Of a DNA stretch of 7,485 nucleotides, positions 1 through 6,550 are shown piece after piece; within the stretch, counting starts at the first letter, position 1; every line of letters begins with the position of its first letter. Below the pieces are notes generated by a model. It saw only the letters and a list, made by a program, of their open reading frames with translations, was not told the origin of the DNA and searched no databases. Location: contig JBGOTP010000264.1 of NCBI GenBank assembly GCA_041476545.1, forward strand, positions 1 through 7,485, read 5' to 3'. The stretch comes from JBGOTP01 sp041476545. Its GTDB lineage: Bacteria > Acidobacteriota > Vicinamibacteria > Vicinamibacterales > CAVVIG01. Made by a program: the position numbers and the translations under genes.

Positions 1-204
1 AATGTAGTGCGGGATGTTGATGGCGGCCGCCACCCGCCTCGCATCGTGCAGATCCTCGATCGAGCAGCAGCTGCCGAACGCGCGATCGCCCGTCGCATCA
101 TACAGCTGCATGGACAGACCGATGACGTCGTGGCCCTGCTCGGCAAGCAGAGCCGCGGCAACCGACGAGTCCACACCGCCCGACATGGCGACGACGATTC
201 GCAT
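1..204 (-). CDS. mnmA: tRNA-specific 2-thiouridylase MnmA (N-terminal part, cut by window edge)
   Basis: Only the first 68 codons are in the window; the gene continues leftward beyond base 1. MnmA adenylates and then thiolates U34 in the anticodon of tRNAs for Lys, Glu and Gln, using persulfide sulfur from a cysteine desulfurase. The N-terminus MRIVVAMSGGVDSSVAAALL holds the PP-loop ATP-binding motif SGGVDSS at residues 8-14. A GSCCSIEDLHDARRVA stretch at about residues 44-59 follows, as is usual for MnmA between the PP-loop and the next Rossmann strand. The ATG at 204-202 overlaps the stop codon of the upstream desulfurase by one base (TAATG), which suggests translational coupling. The start is well fixed because the PP-loop sits at its usual distance from the N-terminus. 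The catalytic cysteines lie further on and cannot be checked here. ThiI and other PP-loop enzymes are less likely, because the region after the PP-loop is MnmA-like. Confidence 0.95.
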   Translation of the reverse strand, partial: MRIVVAMSGGVDSSVAAALLAEQGHDVIGLSMQLYDATGDRAFGSCCSIEDLHDARRVAAAINIPHYI

Positions 205-1382
205 TAGGCCGACACGGTCTTTCTTCTGAGGCTTCGCAGCTTTTCCACGAGGTGCGGCAGCACGGCCACCACGCGATCGACTTCTTCCCCCGTCGAGAAC
301 ATCCCGAGGCTGAAGCGCAGGGAGTTCTGCGTTCTGTGCGTGGGTAGCCCCATGGCGCGCAGGACGTGGGAGGGTTCGAGCGTGCCCGAGGAGCACGCGG
401 ACCCGGTTGAGACAGCCACGCCTTCAAGGTCCAGGGCAATCAGCAGACTCTCGGCCTCGACGCGATCGAAGCTGATGTTCGTCGTGTTCGTGACACGCTG
501 TCCGCGCGCGCCGTTGATGGCGGTGCCGGGCACCTGCCGCAGAATCTCTTCTTCGAGGCGGTCGCGCAACGCGCTCAGACGGATCGCCTCGGTGGGCATC
601 TTCTCCCCGGCCAGACGTGCCGCGACTCCGAAACCGGCAATCGCGGGGACATTCTCGGTTCCGGCGCGGCGGTTTCGCTCGTGTTTGCCGCCCGTCAGGA
701 TCGGCTGCATGCGCGTGCCGCGCTTGATCCAGAGCACGCCCGCGCCCTTCGGCCCGCCGAACTTGTGTGCCGACAGCGCCAGCAGGTCGATGCCCAAGGC
801 CCGGACATCGACAGGAATCTTGCCAGCCGACTGGACGGCGTCGGTGTGCATGAGCGCGCCGCGTTCGTGCGTCAGGGCGGCAATGGCGGCGATTGGCTGA
901 ATGGTGCCAATCTCGTTGTTGGCGTGCATGACCGAGACGATCGCGGTCTGGTCGGTCAGCGCCTCCCGGATGCGGTCCGGCGAGACCACCCCGGACTCGT
1001 CCAGGGGAACGATCGTGGTCTGCCATCCGCGTCGAGCCAGGGCCTTGAACGTGTTGAGGACCGCTTCGTGCTCGATCGCGCTGGCGACCAGATGCCGGCG
1101 GCCGGTGGGTTCGAGCGCCTCGGCCACACCACGAATGGCAAAGTTGTCCGACTCCGTTCCGCCGCTCGTGAAGACGATCTCCGACGGATCGGCGCCGATC
1201 AGGGCCGCCACGGCCGACCGCGCGACGTCCACAACGGCCTTGGCCTGCTGACCAAAGTAATGAACACTCGATGCATTGCCGAAAACATCACAAGAGGTCC
1301 GGGCAACGCTGTCGGCCACGTCGGGGGCGAGGGGGCTCGTCGCGTTATAGTCGAAGTAGACGCGCATACGTGAACCAGTCAT
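204..1382 (-). CDS. Cysteine desulfurase, IscS/NifS family (PLP enzyme)
   Basis: This enzyme converts L-cysteine to L-alanine and leaves a persulfide on an active-site cysteine for tRNA thiolation or Fe-S cluster assembly. The frame gives 392 residues from the ATG at 1382, normal for the family. Visible landmarks, numbered from that start, are DYNATSPLAP near the N-terminus, TSGGTESDN (about 73-80), the cofactor-stacking His in AIEHEAV (H105), MHANNEIGT (about 153-160), the PLP-contacting Asp in HTDAVQSAG (D181), the PLP lysine in SAHKFGGPKG (K207), ERNRRAGTENV (about 235-245), and the catalytic cysteine in GSACSSGTLEPS (C330). The long cysteine loop points to class I (IscS/NifS) rather than SufS. 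I chose 1382 because a GGCGG lies 7 nt upstream; an internal ATG at 1367 (MRVYFDYN) also matches typical family starts. Its stop overlaps mnmA, so a dedicated sulfur donor to MnmA (as with YrvO in Bacillus) is a reasonable inference. Whether it also serves Fe-S assembly cannot be told here. Confidence 0.94.
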   Translation of the reverse strand: MTGSRMRVYFDYNATSPLAPDVADSVARTSCDVFGNASSVHYFGQQAKAVVDVARSAVAALIGADPSEIVFTSGGTESDNFAIRGVAEALEPTGRRHLVASAIEHEAVLNTFKALARRGWQTTIVPLDESGVVSPDRIREALTDQTAIVSVMHANNEIGTIQPIAAIAALTHERGALMHTDAVQSAGKIPVDVRALGIDLLALSAHKFGGPKGAGVLWIKRGTRMQPILTGGKHERNRRAGTENVPAIAGFGVAARLAGEKMPTEAIRLSALRDRLEEEILRQVPGTAINGARGQRVTNTTNISFDRVEAESLLIALDLEGVAVSTGSACSSGTLEPSHVLRAMGLPTHRTQNSLRFSLGMFSTGEEVDRVVAVLPHLVEKLRSLRRKTVSA

Positions 1383-1418
1383 TGTAGCACCGCCGCTAAC
1401 CATAGGTAACAGAAGGAC

Positions 1419-1447
1419 TAGACAAGCATTAGGGTGTTCCATATACT
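1419..1447 (+). promoter_or_regulatory. Predicted sigma70-type promoter for the bactofilin-led gene run
   Basis: A -35-like TAGACA (1419-1424) and a -10-like TATACT (1442-1447) are separated by exactly 17 nt. Each differs from the E. coli consensus at one position. Transcription would start near 1454 and give a leader of about 70 nt before the ATG at 1525. It lies in the only intergenic gap over 100 nt, between divergent genes, and this stretch is visibly more AT-rich than its surroundings. The prediction is by inspection only. The consensus is that of proteobacterial housekeeping sigma factors and may be only partly valid for this organism. Confidence 0.55.
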
Positions 1448-1514
1448 GACAGGATTTAGGGGTCCCAGGCCTCACACCGGTGGATACCCCCGCGGATCGA
1501 GAAGGCGGACAGTC

Positions 1515-1520
1515 GGAGGA
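1515..1520 (+). promoter_or_regulatory. Shine-Dalgarno site deciding the bactofilin start
   Basis: GGAGGA lies 4 nt before the ATG at 1525. It favours this start over the in-frame GTG at 1480, which has no comparable site and would add 15 residues lacking bactofilin character. Confidence 0.7.
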
Positions 1521-1524
1521 TTAC

Positions 1525-2052
1525 ATGTGGAAACGCGATGAAGCGGTCCGACCCGCGAGCGGACAACAACCGGCTGCGCCGCAGCCACCCGTGTCGGGCA
1601 TGGCGGGCGTGCCAGGTCCTCGTCTCGAGGCGAGCAAAGTCATGGAAAGGGATGTCGTGAACATCGGAAAATCGGTTGTGATCAAGGGCGAGCTGAACGG
1701 CAGTGAAGATCTGACCATCGAAGGGCATGTCGAAGGCACGATTCAGCTTCGCGATCACGTGCTGACGATCGGGCCAAACGGCAAGATCAAGGCCCAGGTG
1801 TTCGCGAAGTCCGTGATTGTGCTCGGCGAGGTGACCGGCAACGTGACGGCGAGCGAAAAGGTGGATATTCGCGATGCCGGGTCAGTCGACGGCGACATCG
1901 TCTCGCCGCGCGTGGCCATCGCGGAGGGGGCGCACTTCCGGGGCAGCGTCGACATGCAGCGGAAGAGCGGCGTTCCGGTGACGGCCAAGCCGGCCGCTTC
2001 GTCGAGTCCGGCCGCGCCCATGCCTCACGCCGCCGCGGCCCAGCGCGTGTAA
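1525..2052 (+). CDS. Bactofilin family cytoskeletal protein
   Basis: Bactofilins (DUF583) polymerise without nucleotide into filaments and act as scaffolds in cell shape, stalk or polar organisation and peptidoglycan enzyme placement. The 175-residue product has the usual three-part layout. A disordered Pro/Ala/Gly-rich N-terminal tail covers about residues 1-40. A right-handed beta-helix core covers about 45-145, with repeating short strands and Gly turns such as VVIKGELNGSEDLTIEGHVEG, IGPNGKIKAQV, VIVLGEVTGNVTAS and VDIRDAGSVDGDI. A low-complexity Ala/Pro/Ser tail covers about 150-175. No transmembrane segment or signal peptide is visible, so it is probably cytoplasmic; some bactofilins bind membrane through a short N-terminal motif, and MWKRD could be checked for that. 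It is the first gene of the plus-strand run, behind a good promoter and Shine-Dalgarno site. The family call is firm; the cellular role cannot be told from sequence. No M23 peptidase partner is next to it in this window. Confidence 0.93.
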   Translation: MWKRDEAVRPASGQQPAAPQPPVSGMAGVPGPRLEASKVMERDVVNIGKSVVIKGELNGSEDLTIEGHVEGTIQLRDHVLTIGPNGKIKAQVFAKSVIVLGEVTGNVTASEKVDIRDAGSVDGDIVSPRVAIAEGAHFRGSVDMQRKSGVPVTAKPAASSSPAAPMPHAAAAQRV

Positions 2053-2065
2053 CAACGCCAGAGGG

Positions 2066-2092
2066 TGGAGGGCAGAGGTGTTCTGCCTTCCG
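2066..2092 (+). promoter_or_regulatory. RNA hairpin between bactofilin and methyltransferase genes
   Basis: GGAGGGCAGA (2067-2076) and TCTGCCTTCC (2082-2091) pair as a 10-bp stem containing one G-U wobble, around the 5-nt loop GGTGT. A U-G pair at 2066/2092 could extend it. It begins 14 nt after the bactofilin stop. It has no run of Ts after it, so it is not a classical intrinsic terminator. It could stabilise the bactofilin mRNA 3' end, attenuate read-through, or hide the GGAGG (2067-2071) and the GTG at 2078, which sits in the loop. The pairing is seen directly; the function is inferred. Confidence 0.5.
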
Positions 2093-2116
2093 GCTTCTTT
2101 GCGGCCTCCTTGCCTT

Positions 2117-2764
2117 ATGGGTCTGCTGGATCGCATCGCGCCACGCCGAAGCGAGTCGGAGCCGGCAGCGACGCCCGCCGGCGGCGATCTGATCTTTGCC
2201 ACCAAGGCCCTTCGCAAATTCCTCACGGCTCTGACAACACGGGAGTCTCCCGTGCTGCTCGATCTCGGCCCTGTCGTGGGCAGCAACGTGAGCTTTTTCG
2301 GCGAGCAACTCGGCTGCAAGATTTTCGTGGAAGATATTTGTGCGGATGTCGACCGGCATCTCCGCGAGGGGACGATCGACGCGCTGCCGGAGTTCCTGAA
2401 GAAGCGCTTTCCACACGCCGACGGCTCGGTCGATGGCGTGTTGTGCTGGGACGTCATCGACTACCTCGACCGTCCAGCGGCGCAGGCGCTGGCCGAGCAG
2501 GTCACGCGTGTCTTGCGTCCCGACGGCGCGCTCCTCGGGTTCTTCGGCACGGCGCCACCGCGCGACACGCACTACACGAAATACATTGTCGTGGACGAGG
2601 CGACCTTGAAGTGCCGGCCGTATCCCGCGGCGCGGGGCCGGCAGGCGATTCTCCTCAACGGCGACATCATCCGACTGTTCGCCGGCCAGCGGGTGTCGGA
2701 TTCGTTTCTGCTGCAGAACAACCTCAGAGAAATCCTCTTTCGTCGGTCCACGCCGTCCACCTAG
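2117..2764 (+). CDS. Class I SAM-dependent methyltransferase, substrate unknown
   Basis: The product of about 215 residues has the order of motifs of a Rossmann-type SAM methyltransferase: motif I region VLLDLGPVVGSNVSFF (about 46-61), strand 2 with acidic end KIFVEDI (about 68-74), motif IV VDGVLCWDVIDYLD (about 105-118), and the post-motif segment RVLRPDGALLGFF (about 131-143). Motif I reads D-L-G-P-V-V-G instead of the usual D-x-G-x-G-x-G, so the SAM pocket is somewhat divergent. The C-terminal part (about 150-215) is not typical of a named subfamily I can recognise. Two starts are possible. GTG at 2078 has GGAGG 6 nt upstream, but both lie inside a hairpin. ATG at 2117 (MGLLDRIAPRR) has no clear Shine-Dalgarno site but gives a more natural N-terminus, so I use it. 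It ends 5 nt before the DUF62 gene. The fold is well supported; the substrate is unknown. Confidence 0.75.
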   Translation: MGLLDRIAPRRSESEPAATPAGGDLIFATKALRKFLTALTTRESPVLLDLGPVVGSNVSFFGEQLGCKIFVEDICADVDRHLREGTIDALPEFLKKRFPHADGSVDGVLCWDVIDYLDRPAAQALAEQVTRVLRPDGALLGFFGTAPPRDTHYTKYIVVDEATLKCRPYPAARGRQAILLNGDIIRLFAGQRVSDSFLLQNNLREILFRRSTPST

Positions 2765-2769
2765 TCGCC

Positions 2770-3624
2770 GTGTCGCGTCCTGTCATCGCGCTCCTCACGG
2801 ATTTCGGTCTTCGCGATCACTATGCGGGCACGATGAAAGGGGTGGCGCTCGGGATCTGCCCGGACGCCACTCTGGTGGACATCTCCCACGACATACCGCC
2901 CCACGACGTCCTGGACGGCGCGATCGAGCTCGCGGCGGCGTATCGATACTTTCCACCAGGCACCGTGTTTCTGGTCGTGATCGACCCCGGCGTCGGCACG
3001 TTGCGGCGAGGCCTCGCCGTCCAGGCCGGGGGATATCGGTTCGTCGCGCCGGACAACGGCGTTTTGTCGATCGCCCTCGACGCCGTCGCATCCGGGATAC
3101 ATGAACGCGCCCCGATCGCCGCGGGAGACGTTGAGCGCGTTGAGATGGTCGAGATGAGCGAGTCGAGATATACGCGGCCGACCGTCAGCCGGACGTTCGA
3201 GGGGCGCGATCGATTCGCGCCGGCCGCGGCGTGGCTGGCGTCGGGCGTGGCGCTTTCGAGCCTCGGCCGTCCCGCGGCATCCCTGCACCGTCTGCATCTG
3301 CCGGCGCCGACGTTGACGGATCGAGGGATTGACGCCGAAGTGCTTCGCGTCGATCGCTTCGGCAACCTGACGACGAACATCGATCGCGCGACGTGGGCCG
3401 CCATCGGGGATCCCGCGGGATTGTCGATTCGCGTCGGCGGCCGCGTGTTGACGAAGGTTGTCTCGACTTATGCCGACGTGCAGCCCGGCGAGATCTGCGC
3501 TCTCTTTGGCAGTTGGGATCATCTGGAGATTGCCGCCAACGGCGCGGATGCAGCGGCCGCACTTCAGGTCGGTCGCGGCACGCGGGTTCAGATCATTCGT
3601 CGAGAGCTGATAGCCGACAGCTGA
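2770..3624 (+). CDS. SAM hydroxide adenosyltransferase (DUF62 / SAM hydrolase family)
   Basis: Family members split S-adenosylmethionine with a water-derived hydroxide into adenosine and methionine; they are related to fluorinase and chlorinase SalL. The 284-residue product carries the family landmarks: ALLTDFGLRDHYAG (7-20) with the SAM-binding Asp, VDISHDIPPHD (36-46), VVIDPGVGTLRR (69-80), APDNGVLS (93-100), TFEGRDRFAPAAAWLASG (142-159) and VDRFGNLTTNID (194-205). D72 and R79 match two members of the Asp-Arg-His triad described for the archaeal enzyme. The third, usually His in TFHGRD, is Glu144 here. A short acidic insert (about 120-132) precedes that motif. The GTG start at 2770 is chosen because LLTDFG then sits at the usual N-terminal position. 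It has no Shine-Dalgarno site and is probably coupled to the methyltransferase stop 5 nt upstream. The frame is open far upstream, but that part overlaps the methyltransferase and has no family match. A halogenase function is unlikely. Confidence 0.9.
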   Translation: MSRPVIALLTDFGLRDHYAGTMKGVALGICPDATLVDISHDIPPHDVLDGAIELAAAYRYFPPGTVFLVVIDPGVGTLRRGLAVQAGGYRFVAPDNGVLSIALDAVASGIHERAPIAAGDVERVEMVEMSESRYTRPTVSRTFEGRDRFAPAAAWLASGVALSSLGRPAASLHRLHLPAPTLTDRGIDAEVLRVDRFGNLTTNIDRATWAAIGDPAGLSIRVGGRVLTKVVSTYADVQPGEICALFGSWDHLEIAANGADAAAALQVGRGTRVQIIRRELIADS

Positions 3625-3639
3625 TAGCTGTCAGCCGTG
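3605..3639 (+). repeat. Degenerate heptamer tandem repeat across a stop codon
   Basis: Five consecutive 7-mers read AGCTGAT, AGCCGAC, AGCTGAT, AGCTGTC, AGCCGTG. The 10-mer AGCTGATAGC occurs twice, 14 nt apart. Part of it forms a perfect palindrome with 7-bp arms, GACAGCTGATAGCTGTC (3616-3632). It encodes the last residues and the stop of the DUF62 gene and extends into the gap before the acyl-CoA dehydrogenase gene. Heptamer repeats of this style, with shadow translations like AISCRLSA, are familiar from intergenic regions of several GC-rich bacteria; that comparison is from memory. Confidence 0.6.
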
Positions 3640-3655
3640 ATACCATCCCCGGCCT

Positions 3656-4861
3656 ATGATCAGCTTCGATCTCTCGAACGAACAGCAGCTGCTCGAACAG
3701 TCGGTGCGGCAGTGGGGGGCGCGGGAGATCGCGCCGCACATTCGGGACGCGGATCGGCAGCACCGGTTCGATCGCGATCGCGTGCTCGGCGGCATGGCCT
3801 CGCTCGGCCTGCTCGGCATCTCCGTGCCGCAGGAATACGGCGGGGCCGGCATGGACTACATCTGCCTGGGGATCGCCAGCGAGGAACTCGAGTACGTCGA
3901 CACATCCCTGCGCGTCATCATGTCGGTCCACGCCGGGCTGAACTGTTTATCGTTGCTCACGTGGGGCACCGAGGATCAGAAACAGCGGTACTTGGTCCCG
4001 CAGGCCCAGGGCCGGAAGATTGCAGGCTATGCCTTGACCGAGCCGGGCGCCGGCAGCGATGCCCGCGCCATCCAGACGATGGCCGTCAAGACGGGCGATC
4101 GGTACGTGCTCAACGGTGAAAAGTCGTGGATTTCGCTCGCGGATGTCGCCGACAACTTCATCGTCATCGCCTGGACCGACGCCGAGAAAAAGAAGCAGCG
4201 CGACCCCAACGGCCTCAGCGCGTTCATCGTCGAACGCACGTTCAAGGGGTTCTCGAGCGGACCGATGAAAGAGAAGTGGGGCATCCTGGCCGGCAACACC
4301 GGCTGGTTCAAGATGGACGGCGTCGAGGTGCCGGAGGCGAACCTCGTCGGCAGGCCGGGTGAAGGATTCAAGATTGCGATGTTCGCGCTCGATCAGGGCC
4401 GCTTTACGGTGGCCGCCGGCGCGACGGGACTGATCCGGGCCTGTCGTGATGCCAGCGTGAAGTACTCCAAGGAGCGGCACACGTTCGGCGTCGAGATTGG
4501 CCAGCATCAGCTGGTGAAGGAAATGATCGCCCAGATGGAGTCCGACTATCAGTCGGCCCGGCTGCTGTGGCTGCGATCGGGCTGGATGAAGAATGCCGGG
4601 CAGCGCAATACGAGGGAGACCGGGCTCGCCAAGTGGTTTGCCACGGTCGCCTCCGAACGCGCGGCCGGAGACGCCGTGCAGATTCACGGGGCGAATGGTT
4701 ACTCCGACGAGTATCCGGTTGGCCGCTTCTATCGCAACTGTAAAGGCGCGGTCATCTACGAGGGGACAAGAGAGATCCACAAACTGATGCAGGCGGACTA
4801 CCTGCTCGGCTACCGGACCGACCGCCCGACGCGATGCGAGCTGCCGGCCTACAACCGATAA
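3656..4861 (+). CDS. Acyl-CoA dehydrogenase family protein (FAD-dependent)
   Basis: This cytoplasmic flavoenzyme introduces an alpha,beta double bond into an acyl-CoA and passes electrons to electron-transfer flavoprotein. The 401 residues match the family length. The N-terminal helical domain covers about residues 1-120. The FAD/substrate beta-domain begins with YALTEPGAGSDARA (125-138), which fits the family signature ending in GSD. NTGWFKMDGVEVPEANLVG (214-232) is typical of the middle domain. The C-terminal helical domain includes ERHTFG (273-278), QIHGANGYS (342-350) and IYEGTREIHKLMQ (367-379), where E369 aligns with the catalytic base of medium- and short-chain enzymes. The second signature has Ala346 where Gly or Ser is usual. 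Substrate chain length cannot be told; the catalytic Glu position excludes the isovaleryl/long-chain type, and glutaryl-CoA-like members are possible. ATG 3656 has no clear Shine-Dalgarno site but MISFDLSNEQQLL is the usual family start. No ETF or other beta-oxidation gene is adjacent. Confidence 0.93.
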   Translation: MISFDLSNEQQLLEQSVRQWGAREIAPHIRDADRQHRFDRDRVLGGMASLGLLGISVPQEYGGAGMDYICLGIASEELEYVDTSLRVIMSVHAGLNCLSLLTWGTEDQKQRYLVPQAQGRKIAGYALTEPGAGSDARAIQTMAVKTGDRYVLNGEKSWISLADVADNFIVIAWTDAEKKKQRDPNGLSAFIVERTFKGFSSGPMKEKWGILAGNTGWFKMDGVEVPEANLVGRPGEGFKIAMFALDQGRFTVAAGATGLIRACRDASVKYSKERHTFGVEIGQHQLVKEMIAQMESDYQSARLLWLRSGWMKNAGQRNTRETGLAKWFATVASERAAGDAVQIHGANGYSDEYPVGRFYRNCKGAVIYEGTREIHKLMQADYLLGYRTDRPTRCELPAYNR

Positions 4862-4886
4862 TCCCTTTCCATTTTAGAGTCTCCGC

Positions 4887-5876
<990 letters not shown>

Positions 5877-5887
5877 CGCCGCCCGAC

Positions 5888-6550
5888 ATGATCAGGGTGC
5901 GCGTGGACGCGACCGCTCCCGATCCCGCCGTGCTCGAATCCGCCGCGGCCACGATTCGAGCGGGGGGGCTGATCGTGCTGCCCACCGATACGCTCTATGG
6001 CCTTGCGGCTGATCCCTTCGATGACGAGGCGGTTCGGCGCATCTTCACGGTCAAAGGTCGCCGCCCCGGGCAGGCGCTGCCGCTCGTTGCCGCCGACACC
6101 GATCAGGTCGTCTCGGCCATCGGCCCACTCCCTCCGGCAGGTCAACAGTTGGCGGAACGCTTCTGGCCCGGGCCACTCACGCTGCTCCTGGCCGCGCCCG
6201 CCACGATGGTCGTGGACGTCACCGGTGGGACCGGACGCGTCGGCGTGCGGGTGCCCAACCATGCCGTGGCGCGGGGACTCTGCCGGGCGTGCGGTCATCC
6301 CCTGACGGCGACCAGCGCCAATGTCAGCGGACAGCCCGCGTCGGAGGATCCAGACAGGGTGGTGGAATCGCTTGGTGTGAGGGAGACGCAGATTGCCGTC
6401 CTCCTCGACGCCGGCAAGACCGCCGGCGGGCCGCCATCAACGATCGTGGATGTGACTGAGGATCCGACCGACGCTAGTGTCCGCGGCGTCCGGCTCGTGC
6501 GGGCTGGGGCAATCTCGTGGGAGGATATCCAGGCATGCCTCCGCCAGTAG
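5888..6550 (+). CDS. tsaC: L-threonylcarbamoyladenylate synthase (TsaC/Sua5/YrdC family)
   Basis: The enzyme makes threonylcarbamoyl-AMP from threonine, bicarbonate and ATP, the first step of t6A37 formation in tRNAs decoding ANN codons; TsaD, TsaB and TsaE then transfer the group. The 220 residues correspond to a single YrdC domain, close to TsaC in length and without the C-terminal Sua5 domain. Motifs are GGLIVLPTDTLYGLA (26-40), VKGRRPGQALPLVA (55-68) with the conserved KxR, FWPGPLT (92-98), VGVRVPNH (118-125), TSANVSG (142-148) and PSTIVD (183-188). The ATG at 5888 places PTDTLYGL at the normal distance from the N-terminus. It is 11 nt downstream of glpX and lacks an obvious Shine-Dalgarno site. 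Its 3' end overlaps the next gene by 16 nt, which suggests co-expression with hflX. The same frame is open upstream within glpX, but that part is a shadow. Confidence 0.95.
   Translation: MIRVRVDATAPDPAVLESAAATIRAGGLIVLPTDTLYGLAADPFDDEAVRRIFTVKGRRPGQALPLVAADTDQVVSAIGPLPPAGQQLAERFWPGPLTLLLAAPATMVVDVTGGTGRVGVRVPNHAVARGLCRACGHPLTATSANVSGQPASEDPDRVVESLGVRETQIAVLLDAGKTAGGPPSTIVDVTEDPTDASVRGVRLVRAGAISWEDIQACLRQ
6519..6525 (+). promoter_or_regulatory. Shine-Dalgarno site for hflX inside tsaC
   Basis: GGGAGGA lies 9 nt before the ATG at 6535, within the last codons of tsaC. It supports this ATG as the hflX start despite the 16-nt overlap and the low-complexity N-terminus that results. Confidence 0.65.

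Noticed and set aside
1399..1425. Possible minus-strand promoter for the desulfurase gene (TTGTCT with TATGGT)
   Set aside because: The spacer is only 15 nt and the -10 is weak. A promoter must exist in this gap but I cannot place it with confidence.
1475..1482. Palindrome CACCGGTG in the bactofilin leader as an operator
   Set aside because: An 8-bp palindrome is expected by chance at this GC content, and no second copy or longer symmetry is visible.
2065..2769. In-frame open extension of 235 codons upstream of the DUF62 start
   Set aside because: It overlaps the methyltransferase in another frame, is Arg/Ser/Pro-rich with no recognisable domain, and LLTDFG at the GTG 2770 start sits where the family begins.
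3764..3782. CGATCGCGATCGCG run resembling cyanobacterial HIP1 sites
   Set aside because: It lies within conserved coding sequence (RFDRDR) in a GC-rich genome and is not repeated in a pattern; there is no cyanobacterial context.
2761..4780. Antisense open frames opposite the DUF62 gene (253 codons) and the acyl-CoA dehydrogenase gene (277 codons)
   Set aside because: Both oppose confident genes and look like GC-driven shadows without start signals or domains.
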